Assembly (NCBI RefSeq): GCF_016859285.1 | Contig: NC_053408.1 | Span: 6,816,213 to 6,880,212 of the forward strand | Length of the DNA: 64,000 nt | Reading direction: 5' to 3' | Origin: Xiphias gladius | Lineage: Eukaryota; Chordata; Actinopteri; Istiophoriformes; Xiphiidae | In this document: piece after piece, positions 11,239 through 22,800 of the stretch | How positions within the stretch are numbered: position 1 is the first letter of the stretch | How the letters are laid out: each line of letters begins with the position of its first letter | The notes under the pieces: generated by a model | The model's input: the letters and a program-made list of their open reading frames with translations, nothing else | What the model was told of the DNA's origin: nothing | The model's database searches: none | Translations under genes and position numbers: made by a program

Positions 11239-11911
11239 ACAGCACACTTCCGGGGACAATGAGCGGTGTCACAACAAAGGCCGAGCGCTGGATTGTTCTC
11301 CTGCAGCTATGAGTTTCTACTGCGGCTGAGAAAAATGGGGGTTTCGGGGAGTTCCATCAGCACTTTCACATACATATAGTATGCTCACAGGACACTAACA
11401 TGCACACAGTACAAAGAAAATACAGCACTGTACACAAACATCACGTCATGTCACATGTTAGCAGTGACATAGTAACCTGAGCATGACCTTTATCTCTGAT
11501 ATCCCAGAGCTCCACTATAGTTCTATCCGTGTAGACCCAGTAGAAAAGATGTTGCTACCTGTGTACTCACCTGCCTAAACATGACTCATATGGATATTCA
11601 TTCACGTCAGTCAAAGGTATGAGTAGGAGGAGGCGAGTTAGACATAAAAACATACGATACAACATACAAAGAAACATATTTTATTACCGTTTATAAATAG
11701 TATTATAACACATCTATGTTACGCTGTGAACAGTTGTCACACACGCACATCTGTGAAATTATGACAACAATAACTGCAGTGGAAGCCACTGGTGAGAGGA
11801 GCTTTTTTTCTGTGGTGAATGAGAGAGAATGTGCCCGCTCATCTGAATGGCAGCGCCTGAATGGTCACATCTCACCACTGTGGTTCACCAAGTTTACATA
11901 CAACTCAACTT

Positions 11912-12019
<108 letters not shown>

Positions 12020-12404
12020 ACTGAGCTGAGTTAGTGTGGGAAGAGAGGGTGAGAGTGAGAGAACAGTGGCTTAGTGGTGTTTTTGAGTTGATTCTCCAAC
12101 AACGTATTTGAGCTGAGTCACCTTAATTGTCAGTGTAAACATTTGAGCGCGAATTAAGACGCGTCCCTCATTTGTCAGCTGTACCAGGTAGGAGATCTTT
12201 TTTTTTTTTTTTTTAAATGTCCAGAAAAGTACGTAGTCTCAGATGTGGAGGTTAAAAAAAAATTCAGAACCAACAAACACTCAAGGAACCTGTGACAAAA
12301 GTGTTCAAAAACACAAGGTACACAAACAGAATATGCTTTAATCCACAGACCATCATCAGCCAATGATTCTTTGAAAAAAACATCTTCTGTTTGCATATTT
12401 ATTA

Positions 12405-12790
12405 TTTTATTTTTTTTACTTACTTTTGTCTACACTTTTTAAGTATTTACATCTTTTACTCAAGTTAAAGTACAGTTACCACACTAGAGGATTGCTTCTG
12501 TTACAAATAGAGGTCCTGGTTTTTAAAGTATTTAAAGTATTTAAAGTAAAAATGTTCATTATGCAGACTTGCCATTTATTGTTTCATTATTACTGATACA
12601 TAAAGAAGTAAGCAGTGTTTAAATGTTGCACCTGATCAGAATGGAGTTAATTCTAACTACTTTATATACTGCCTGGTAGTTTCATCTATAACAGCGCATC
12701 AAATTTTATAAGACGATTATTTGTTTTGTATTTAAAGTCTTAAGTAAAAGTTGAGCAAAGTAATTACTAACTTTAGCTTTGAGATGTTGC
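12405..12790. repeat. CAGTGGTGGAAG-family repeat, internal part
   Basis: It contains TTTTACTCAAGTTAAAGTAC, TTCATTATGCAGACTTGCC, ACTTTATATACTGCCTGGTAGTTTCATCTATAACA and AAGTAATTACTAACT, in the order seen in fuller family members. The terminal CAGTGGTGG motif is not clear at either end. Confidence 0.5.
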
Positions 12791-14338
12791 TGATTAAAAT
12801 GTACAATTTTTAAGCAGACGGACAGAGTACTATTGGCCGATATTACTGTAGTTTATCCCAGATGTATCAGTATCTGTGAATGGCCGATATACTGTAGACA
12901 GATAGAAGATACGTTTGGGGTCATTTGGAAACAGTGTCACCATTATTAAGCAACCATATTTAAAGTGTCCATATCAAAAATGTTAGTTTATGTTGTGTGT
13001 TTATGTTTTTGAAAGGCAGATTATGACTAATAAGTTGTTATAGGACTTTTAAAACTCTCAAATATCCAGTATCGGTCAAGCTGAAATATGAATTAGCATT
13101 AAATGGAAATGCTCAAGTTAAATAGTTACATGTTTTCCCCCTCACAAACAATAAATCGTATTATACGTGTAATATGACTGCTCTGACAGCTGAACTGACC
13201 TTAACTCAGATCAAAATGCTCGTTAGCCACCCATCCATCCACTGTTGTTTCAATTACACATACATGCACACACACACAGACTGTTCAGGGATAGGACGGC
13301 AGCTAATGAGATCACAGTTAATCCCCAGAGCTAAAGGCAGAGTAATGGCCCTCTCTCTCTCACACACACACACCTGCATATGCACACAACACTGACAAAG
13401 AGAGATCCTCACGTTCAAACTGATGCCAACTTCAAAAGGAGGTTCAGTCATGAGAGATGACACAGAGCAGGAGATCAAGCTGAGGAAAAGTCACGGTAGA
13501 AGCAAGCTGGGTGTGTGGTAGACCGCGAGGGCGACTGGAAGCAGGAAAGGTGATCATCTTAAGGACTGAGGGAGGAAGAGTGTGACAAATGAGGGGAGGA
13601 ATGAGAGAAGCCATTTAGCACTACCTGCGCTGTGGCGGGGCAGGTGGCAAAACAGGCCACAGGGCGTGATCTTAAAGGTAAGAGGTTATTTTTCTCCTTT
13701 AATTGACATTGCAATGTATGTTTGTGTATAGTAACAGTCACATATGTAGGTTAACTGCTTGTTTATTTCTTCCAGTATAGACAAATTAGGAGGTACTCTG
13801 GGTATCTGCAGGTCAGTTGTGGTTGAAACACAACTAGGTCAGTTTGGGACAGAGGTGGATAAGACAGTTTGGTAGTTAGTTTGAACATAAATATGGATTC
13901 ATGCATGTTTTCGTGCTACTAAATCACACAGAGAAGCACTGATTTTCATAAGGAGGGACTGAATAACTGGCATAATCTGGAGTTTTAAAAGTATATATTC
14001 ACAGAAGAAAAAATTGGGCACAACGTGCGCACCATCTCTTTTGAAAGAAAAAAACAAGTTAACTGTAATTTTGTTTTTATAACCTCCACCATCCAGTCTC
14101 TCTATCCTGCCTATTTTGCTCCTTTGTCTTCTGTCAGCTGTAGGCCAAATGCTCTTTTAAATCTGTCTCAATCAATCTACATTTTGTCTCAGTAATCAAA
14201 TAATCTGGATTGATCAAATAATCAGATTAACCTAATCTCATTAGGATAATCTGCGAGTGCTTGCGAATGTGTGGGTGCGTGCGGGTCTGTGCACTGACTG
14301 CGCTGAGGGTGTGTTTTAGAGTGGGAAATAAAATAAAA

Positions 14339-14690
14339 TTAAGAAATAGTTCGCTTCCTTGCCAAGAGTTAGATGAGACGATTGACACCACTTCAAGTCT
14401 GTTCGCGACAGTAAATATGACGCAATAAATATTACAGTAAAGCATTTAGCCTGGCTCTGTCCAAAGGTAACAAAATCCTTTAAAGCTCACTAATTGGCAC
14501 GTCATATTTTGTTTATGTACAAAAACCCAAAATTCAAAAAGTAAAATTTGCAGTTTTAAAGGGGGTTATACGCATGACTATTTCTTGGCCCAGAGCAGTA
14601 ACTTGCGGGCAGTAGCTTCATATTGAACAGACATATAAGAGATTGGTGTCAATCTTATCATCTAACTCTCTCCAAGAATAAGTGTAAATT
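14339..14690. repeat. Inverted-repeat DNA element (MITE-like)
   Basis: The left arm CCTTGCCAAGAGTTAGATGA continues to GATTGACACCA. The right arm is its reverse complement: TTGGTGTCAATCTTATCATC, then TAACTCTCTCCAAG. The arms match over about 40 bases. The interior carries TAGCCTGGCTCTGTCCAAAG and GTAACAAAATCC, also present at 29,220-29,270, so both belong to one dispersed fish family. It is non-coding and so non-autonomous. It ends about 280 bp before the gprin2-like coding exon. Confidence 0.75.
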
Positions 14691-14988
14691 CCAAAATGTC
14701 AAGCTGTTGCTGGATTCGAAAGGGGTCACTCGTTGTTGATGAACTTACAGAGACACGACTCCAAATGAATGATAATGTAACTACTGAATGTGTAGATAAG
14801 CAACTGTTAAGCAAAAGCAAAAGTTCAGCATATCAACCAAAAAAGTAATAATGGTTGATAATAATGTGTGCACAACTTGTTTCCACTGCCCCGACGTGGC
14901 CAAAAAAAATCAGTTAATGCAAGTTTAGGTATAAAGATCAATTCAGTTTTAAAAGTCATGTCTGTCTTCGCAGGTTGGTGCTGTTGTC

Positions 14989-17058
14989 ATGGCAAGGCCT
15001 GGGCGCCCCGCGTCTGAGAGCTACCAGCCAGTCTGTTGTTCAGTCAGTCAGTCGTTCTCTTACTCCAGTGAGGCTGGGATTGTACAACTTCAGGATGAGG
15101 ACGCTCAGGCGCCCATTTTATCCCTCTCTAAGAGCTCCATGGATGTGGTCATGGCGACGGGTTCGCCACGCAAGCGGGACCTGGCCTGGACTAGAATGGA
15201 CCTGAGACGCAGCTCCAGCACTAACACGCACTCTCAGCAGAACTCGGGGACGCTCCAGCAGCTACACCCTCACATGTGGCAGCAAGTCAGCACCACCAAC
15301 AGCCACCGCTTGTCACTCACAACCCAAAACGTGGACGTGCACAGCCCTCCCGTGCTCAGCGAACGCAGGATTGCCAACATGCAGCGCTGGAGCGGGTGTA
15401 GCGGCAGCACACACAGCCGCAGCAGCACCCCAGACACAATTGTATGGAAAGAAGGGACCTCACGCCCCGTGACTCTAACCCAGGAAGCCCATTGCCCCCC
15501 TGCACCGGACTCTCCCATGTCCAAACTAGCCTCTCCGCCAACCACACCCTCCCCGTTCATATCCCCCCTCCACACACCTACTTTACCACCTGTAGATATT
15601 TTAACCTCTGCTTCCCCGCTAACATTGAGCACAAATCATCAAGAAGACTTACTTGTGTCCTCGCTTGCACCCTCACCACTGTCGTCACCCGTGCTGGCTC
15701 ACACCTCCTCACCATTGGAGTCCAACTCCCTCCTCCAGCTCACCAGAACAAAGAATGACGGCTTCCCGGAGAACAATTTGCATTCTTTTCAATCCCCTTC
15801 CCCGATTCCGTCCTCTGTTAGTTTAGTGGAAGTAAATGCATCGTCAGATGCTGGATCCCTTTTTGACGATGTGATAGAAGAGCTGCACGGTCCTGGAGGC
15901 TTGCAGTTATCAGAGGGTGGAGAAGTGAGAACCCCAGAACAAATGTTTAGCTACCTGATGCCTCATTCTCCCGCAGAGGCACAAGAAACAGGAAGAGGAG
16001 GAGCCTCAGTCTGCCACCTTGAGCTGCCATGGCAGCCAGGGCAACGTTGTCCAGCAGGACAAGGTTGGAGGTCGCCCCTGGTTTCTTCCTTGAGCGACTC
16101 GCAGTTGGGTGAATGCTGCAGGTGCAACTGGAACTCCAGAGTGGGCATCACAATGGCTCCTAAGGTTGAGGTGTTCAGGGAGGAAGGTACAATGACTTCA
16201 CAGCTACAACTGGTAGACGCAGAAGTGCAGACGATGTCTCCAATCAACTCCTGGTGGGACCTCAGTAGGAACACGTCTACCTCTAACATGGGCTCACACT
16301 CCATCTTGGGCTCACCTCCTGGATCAAGGCTGAACCTGAAGTCCTCAGTGGGGTCAAACTCCAATCTGGTGTCCCCGTCTTCCAGCATGTTCCCAGTCAG
16401 CAGCGAGGAGGAGGAGGAGAGACGGGGAGGCGACCCAACATGGGACGTTAACTCTGCTTCCTCCCAAGATCTGGAGAGGAGGAGGTCCTGTCTGAAGATC
16501 CAGGGGGAAGACAAGGAAGAGCTGGGGAGGAGGAGCAGCATGAAGCAGGTGCAGTGGGACGAGGACGGGATGACGTGGGACGTTCATGGAGCATCTGTGG
16601 ATCCAGAGGTGCTGAGCGAGGCCATACAGAAACATCTGGAATTCCAGAACAGCCCACGACCGGTGAGACATTCCACAAAGAAGAAGAAAGCTCCAAAGCC
16701 TCCTCTCATATCGAATGTAGTAAAGGCCATTACCCCAGATCTGAATCCACCTGTGATGATTATTACGTCAACTTGTATGGTGGAGGGTGAGACTGGGGAG
16801 ACACAGGAGGCATACGCGGAGAGGGAGGTGGTGGAGGAAGGAGGAGGCAAAAAGGAGGAAACAGTAGAAGCTGGTTGTAGCATAAGTAGAGCGGAGGCAG
16901 AAGGCGGAAAAGAAGAAGAGGAGGAGGCGTATGGAGAGGAAGTCACCAGCCATCATAAGTCACCCTCACGTGGGAGTGGTCACAACCGAAAGAAGAGTGT
17001 GATCAGGTCACTGAGGAGGCCTGGTTGGTGTGGAGGCTCCAGAAAGGCAGATGACTGA
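14989..17058 (+). CDS. gprin2: G protein-regulated inducer of neurite outgrowth 2-like protein
   Basis: One uninterrupted 689-residue frame. A splice acceptor (TTCGCAG, ending 14973) lies 15 bases before the start codon, so a non-coding first exon is expected, as in the single-coding-exon GPRIN genes of mammals. Residues 1 to about 480 are low-complexity Ser/Pro/Thr-rich. The family signature is near the C-terminus: VQWDEDGMTWDVHGASVDPE followed by VLSEAIQKHLE, then a basic KKKKAPKPP, a Glu-rich stretch and the terminal SLRRPGWCGGS, which resembles the end of GPRIN2/3. These proteins bind activated Gi/o/z alpha subunits at the membrane and promote neurite growth; the terminal Cys may be lipid-modified (inference). 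The gene lies between timm23 and syt15, matching human GPRIN2. It is longer than human GPRIN2 (about 458 residues), mainly in the low-complexity part. Large antisense frames here are shadows. Confidence 0.9.
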   Translation: MARPGRPASESYQPVCCSVSQSFSYSSEAGIVQLQDEDAQAPILSLSKSSMDVVMATGSPRKRDLAWTRMDLRRSSSTNTHSQQNSGTLQQLHPHMWQQVSTTNSHRLSLTTQNVDVHSPPVLSERRIANMQRWSGCSGSTHSRSSTPDTIVWKEGTSRPVTLTQEAHCPPAPDSPMSKLASPPTTPSPFISPLHTPTLPPVDILTSASPLTLSTNHQEDLLVSSLAPSPLSSPVLAHTSSPLESNSLLQLTRTKNDGFPENNLHSFQSPSPIPSSVSLVEVNASSDAGSLFDDVIEELHGPGGLQLSEGGEVRTPEQMFSYLMPHSPAEAQETGRGGASVCHLELPWQPGQRCPAGQGWRSPLVSSLSDSQLGECCRCNWNSRVGITMAPKVEVFREEGTMTSQLQLVDAEVQTMSPINSWWDLSRNTSTSNMGSHSILGSPPGSRLNLKSSVGSNSNLVSPSSSMFPVSSEEEEERRGGDPTWDVNSASSQDLERRRSCLKIQGEDKEELGRRSSMKQVQWDEDGMTWDVHGASVDPEVLSEAIQKHLEFQNSPRPVRHSTKKKKAPKPPLISNVVKAITPDLNPPVMIITSTCMVEGETGETQEAYAEREVVEEGGGKKEETVEAGCSISRAEAEGGKEEEEEAYGEEVTSHHKSPSRGSGHNRKKSVIRSLRRPGWCGGSRKADD

Positions 17059-17420
17059 TACTGGAGATTAATCTAACCTAACTCTATCGATTAGCCATAG
17101 CTAATCAATCCTCAGTTTGCACATAAGCACTACTAATAAACTCTGAATGAAGCTCAGAGAGACACTGGAAGACATTTTTATTTTCATGTGGTTTTATGCT
17201 GTTTTCTTGACTTTATTGTCATCATTTAGTAAAAAGTTGGAGATGCCAGATACTAGAAAATGTGTTCCTCCACTCATTAGGATCCACTGTATAGTGATGG
17301 GTAGATGCATTTCTAGTGAGGTTTTCATGAAAGTCACGAGTTACCGGTGAATTAGCAAGACAACTACTGATACATTTGTTAATGTAGATGTTCAATAAAA
17401 CCAAATTTTGTCTTTGTATT
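17059..17420 (+). other. gprin2: gprin2-like 3' UTR
   Basis: A short 3' UTR, with AATAAA at 17394-17399 about 335 bases past the stop codon. T-rich sequence follows. Confidence 0.6.
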
Positions 17421-18964
17421 TCTGTTGTCCTTAAAGTTTTTTGTTTGTTTATGGATGGTAGCTAAAAACGGGCAAAGACTCAAGAACAAAAAGGAAAACT
17501 GCTAAAGTTGACGATAAGAAACTACACGAATACAGTTTTGAGGCACTCGTACGTACCCTTTTAATACAGATTGTGACAATGAGTTTCTCCACAAGATGTG
17601 GCTGAAATCTCAGGACCAACCTATTGAAGCACTCTGCATCTGTAACAAATTTACAATTAATCGAAATTTTGCAGTTGCTAATCCAGCCGTATTTCTTGTG
17701 ATTTGGGTAATTTTACCTCCTCAGGCCAGTGAGAATTCTTCGAATAAAACGAGGACTCTTTTGTTTAAGGGATAATGTGTTTCAGGTGTAAACCCACTGC
17801 CATATACTGAGCACCTCAGTGACTGCAGCAGATACCGGTCATATGATTTCTGGAGGCTTTTTGTTAGCTCAGTCCTAAAGGTGAGAGAGCGCAACATAAA
17901 AACCAGAAAAGGAGAATGATTCAGGATGCAAAAGTTAGAAACTTATTGCTAAGAAGTGAGCGTTATTTACAGTGAATGAACCCTGACTTTAGGGTGAACC
18001 AAAGGCTAAAATAACAAACAATAACAAAAACCAAACTAGCTTCCCGATCAGCATTATGCCTAAAGCCTATACAAACAAAAGAAACAAAAAAAAAGCATTC
18101 ATTGACCCTGACTCCCTAAAATAAACAAAGACGGGACGAAACAGTGTTTAAACAAAAATGGCAGTTCACTACTACTGTTTCATGGTAACTGTACACAGAT
18201 GCATTAGCATCAAAGCTAGCGGCAGGCTAACACAAACAAAGGCAGTTTAGGCATAGAGTATTAGAGAACGTTAGCGTTACAGACAAAACCGCCCTTAATG
18301 CAAAAAAACTATCTGGCTCACTGGATTTATGTTTTCACAAAGTTTTCAGAACACAGTCAAGTATCAGAGAGCGAGGAGGACTGGGCACTGCTGTCAAGAT
18401 CGACCCACGGCCAATTTGTGGAGAAACCAGCCGCTATATAGACCAACCTCTGGAACAGCCAATCCACTTCGGCTATATCACCGGGGGACGGCCAATCAAT
18501 GCTGGCACCGGTACCTGTCAGATGACACACCCTCGTAAGAGGAGAGAGCCTTTACTCTCCTCCAACAACAGATTTACGACCACACAAAATACACAATAAA
18601 GGTACGGCTTGGGCCATTATATTTATATTACTGATATACATACAGTGTTACAACTTCTGGGTTTATGGATATTGTGGTAACATGCAGTAAAATAGCACTT
18701 ACTGATGTACAACCAAAACAATATTTACACTATGGACAGTCTCACACTGCAGCCACTAAAAGTTCAAACAAAGAAATACAATCAAATCACAAGTTAATCC
18801 AGATAAGTATGTTAATGTAAAATAACAATGATATTTACTATTTAATCACAAACCGGGGCTGTTAGCTGACCCTGTAATCTCGCTAAAAACATCCAAATAA
18901 AAGACAGGGCAGGTAATAAATAATTAAAATCAAATTAGAATGCATGCACTCAGAGGTCGCAGAG
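17421..18964. other. Spacer between gprin2-like gene and syt15, no gene recognised
   Basis: AT-rich sequence. At 18,360-18,610 there are three GCCAAT motifs and a TATATAG box; on the minus strand this reads as a promoter-like block (see findings). I see no coding exon. Confidence 0.4.
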
Positions 18965-19140
18965 AATAAAATCCAGGAAGGGTTGAATTGTGGTCAACCT
19001 GACTTGGCTGTTGATACTTGAAGACGTTTCACCTCTCATCCAAGAGGCTTCCCCAGTTCTGACTGACTGGTGGAGAGTCCCAGGTGCCTCTTAGCCTCTG
19101 TGGGGTCGTTATCAAGGCCATCGATGTCACCTAGTTCGTT
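18965..19140 (-). mobile_element. Retroelement 3'-end fragment, Penelope-like
   Basis: The stretch with GAAGACGTTTCACCTCTCAT, CCAAGAGGCTTCCCCAGTTC and TGACTGACTGGTGG is a sequence I recognise as following the endonuclease-bearing end of abundant fish Penelope-like retroelements. It is inserted here in minus orientation. Only the non-coding end is present. The family name comes from memory, not a search. Confidence 0.5.
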
Positions 19141-19684
19141 AGTGCTCCTCAACAACAGGAGTTGCCCCTCGACTCACATTTAAAACCAGCCAAATGCCTT
19201 CATATGCTGGATTAACACCTCTGTGTTCGCTGCCAGCCTGACGCGCTCTGCGACTCCCGAACAATGGAGCTCCCGGCTGTTTTGTCAGGAGCGCCTGCCT
19301 CAGAGATAATGGATCGGAATAAGGTGCAGCACCAGCACCAACATAAGCACTGCTCACTGTACCTGATATTCCTCATGGCCAGTGAAGTGACCTATATGTG
19401 TAAAATTGATGGAGGGACCCTTAAAGGAAATGAATGGAAGCCAGCAGCTGCCTGGACGGTCAGAAAAATACATCCAGAAATTCAAAACACAACAACATGG
19501 TTTGCAAATGATTAGTCTCATGTCAAGTACATGTAATTTGTGAATGGGCTAAAAATTCCTAGATCAGTGGTGTGGTCCTTTAAAGGTTGATGAGCATAGT
19601 CTCCAACCAGATAACAGCCAAGCCAGATAACAGCGTGACACAGTGAGAATCACCCAGCTGTTTTGTTCTCTCTCTGCTTTCCAG
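19141..19684. other. Spacer before syt15, nothing recognised
   Basis: I see no coding exon. It ends in a good splice acceptor (TTTCCAG at about 19,678-19,684) that opens the probable syt15 5' UTR exon. Confidence 0.4.
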
Positions 19685-19860
19685 GTTCACATACAGTGAA
19701 CTCTACACACGGTGCTGCCACAGACTCTCACTTTAATAACGAATGGTGGGAGGTATCTTCAGCTTCGGACAGTCAGTCTGTCTGAGTGAAAGCTGACGAC
19801 AAGAAAAAGACAAAAAGAGTTACCCTCTGCTGCTGTTAGAACTGGAAGAAATACTCCAGC

Positions 19861-22800
19861 ATGGCAGGTAAGTAGAAAACTATATTTGGCCCAAAGTCTG
19901 CCATACACTTGCGGCTTACGGTATTTTCCTTGTTTATGTGTTTTGCTTGTACAGAGCAGCTGTTACTGTTGGCTGTTGGTCTGTCTGTGGGTCTCCCGTC
20001 GCTGCTGCTGCTGGGTCTGATGGTGTACTGTCTGTGGAGGAAAGGGAAAGGCCAGAGTGAATACCAGGAGCTGCTCTCCACAGTGCCTTCAGTGCCAGCG
20101 TGCTCTGCTCCGGTGATCCTGGTCTCTCAGTGCTCCTGGGCCACGTTAGTAGCAAGAAACACGCTCAGTGTAAAATATGCAGTGGTGGTCTTAACTTATG
20201 ATAATACATGACAATTTATAGTTGATTATATTTTGTATTATTGATCAGAATCTGCAAAGTAACTAGTAACTAAGCTTATCAAATAAATAGAGTAGAGGTA
20301 AAAAAGTGTAGTAGTAGTTTAAACTGGAAGAAATTGGAAATACAATTTACTTTCCACCACTGAAAACACACACACAGAGCTTAAAAATAAAATATTAAAC
20401 ATACATCCTTAAGGAGTTTGATTTGTAGATGGAAAAATATTTGCATATTGCCAAGGCCGTTTCAAAGGCAAAAAATAATTTGGCTTCTAAATAAATATAA
20501 AATATATTAAATTATAAAAATGACCAACGCCTGTGTTAAATCTAATAACATTTTTCTCTGTGTGAAAGGACCAGTGAGATCCCTTTCACCTTGCCTCCAC
20601 GCTTCACGACACAAAAGCATGGTGATCTGAAGACGGAGGAGGCGGAGGAGAAAGAGGAGGGGGAGGTGGAGATGAAGATGGAGACTCGGCGGGACATACT
20701 AGCCCATCGTGGGTCACTCTCAGTAAGGAGTAGGTCATTATTGCATTTTGTTTGAATTTATCAAGATGTTTATGGTCATTTTGAAGTACATCTCAGGTAG
20801 GCTGTATTTACCTGTTTCCATCAGGTCGGTACCCAGTGGGGATGGTGCTTGCTGGTCTCTACTCTGTCCCTCCTCTGAACGAGGTGGTGGCCCCTCCACC
20901 CGGCATGGCCACGCGCCTCTGCTTCTCCGTGGAGTACCGACACGGCAGCGAGCAGCTCATGGTCTCCTTGCTCCGACTGGGCAACCTCCCTCCCCGTTTC
21001 CACGGCAACGTCACGCTGGTGGAGCTCCGGCTTCTCCCTGACGACCGACGGCCCCGCCAGGCCAAGGCCCGAGGCACGGGGCCCGACCCAGAATTCAACG
21101 ACTTCCTCATTTTCCAGGCGAGGGCACAAAAGTTTACAGAAGTTTTAAATCTGCTGAGAAATTAGAGAAATTGTGCAACTATAGAGACATATGTATGTTC
21201 AATTTGTATCTGCTCTCATCCAGTCTGTCATACAGACTTTTTGTAGCCTGTAATCTGTATTTAATCAAGTAAATCCCATTGAGATTAATATGTAATTTTT
21301 GAGGGAGACCTGAGCACATGTAGGAACAATAATGTACATTATAACCAACCATCAACCCTTAAATTACTCAGTTAAAACAAGTACCTTTAAAAAGAACTGA
21401 GATTTAAAAGCCCGTTCCTAAAATGCCCCATGAGTACCACACTGTGAATATTCAAAGTACGTTGTAAATTGTCACAGGAGCAAGAAGCAGAGAAACTGAA
21501 AGCACTGGAAGGGAGAAGAGGGGGCACGTTTGGGAAATTACTAGAAATGTGTTCATTCTCCAAGTAACGCCCTGATTCTGGGCAATAACAAACTACATAT
21601 TATTAATCGGTACATTCTTTATTGGGTGTAGAAAATGAATGCCAGACAAACAACTATAAATATTCTAATATGAAATAATAATAAATGGCTTCTATCTGGA
21701 CCTCAAAATCACGCACAGCCGTGGACAGATTATCAGACAATGGAGCGCCTGGACAGAGAGATGTAAAAGGCCCCCCACCCTCCTACACTGGAGCAAGACA
21801 CCCAGACTGCATAGCGTCTCTCTGCAGTTATCTTGTGTCTCTGTGATTCTTTGGTGTCACTTTATGGTCGTTTGATTGATTTTCCAACAAGAAACGTTCA
21901 CAGTCACTTCACACAGAGACTCTGATCCTAACAAGCCAACTACCTGTTACCTTCTGACTCTGGTGGTGGTGGTGTGTGCGTGTGTGTGTGTGTGGGGGGG
22001 GGGGCACTGGGAACGGTCAGTCAGATTCCAGGTGGGACCTTTGCCAGCCCTGGCCACCCCTCAGGCCTTCCTCTCTTTGTAGGTTCGTGTATTCAAAACT
22101 AACAGAGACGAAATGTATGCTGGTGGTTTATTCAGAATTGAATTTGCAGATGAACATGTGCCAGTTTTGCTCGAGTCTTAAAGAACCTGTCACCCGTGAT
22201 AACTGTGATTGCTGAATTGTAGACTGCACCTCATGGCTTGTGTCTCCGAGGTCCAGTACAGAGACAGAGACTAACTCAGCGATCCTCTGTTAAACAGAGG
22301 AAAGCAGATTTTATTTCCATTTAAGAAAAAAAAAATAAAATTAATCTGCAACTTTTTTTAATATACTTGTTGTAGATTTCGTTGGTAAATTTGTCATCAA
22401 TCCATTTATTTATTTTGAGGAAATAAAATATTTGAAGGATATTCTGAGTGCGTGTGTTTCCTCCACAGGTGTCAGGGGTGTGTGTGCCCCAGAGCACCCT
22501 GAGCGTCTACGTTTTGAGTGTGGAGCAAGACGGCAAACGCCACGCGGTGGGCAGGGTGCTGTTTCCTCTGGAGGGGGAGCTCGGTCAGGCCGGCAGGGTG
22601 CTCTGGAGAGACCTGGAGACCGAGGAAGACACACAGGTGCACACCGACGCACACACGCAGTTTATGCACGTGCGCAGTCATACGGGCTGGCAGTCATTCT
22701 GTCATCTCTCATCTCTCTCAGTGTTCAGAGCTGGGTGATGTGCGGATATCTCTCAGCTACAGTCCGACTCTGCAGCGCCTCTCTGTGGTGGTTTTGAGGG

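Noticed and set aside
10922-11329. Several long overlapping frames around 11.0-11.3 kb
   Set aside because: They arise from the (CA)n run and from the opposite strand of the protease signal-peptide exon.
15963-16541. 192-codon antisense open frame inside the gprin2-like gene
   Set aside because: It is a reverse-strand shadow of a GC-rich coding exon, with no family resemblance and no splice context.
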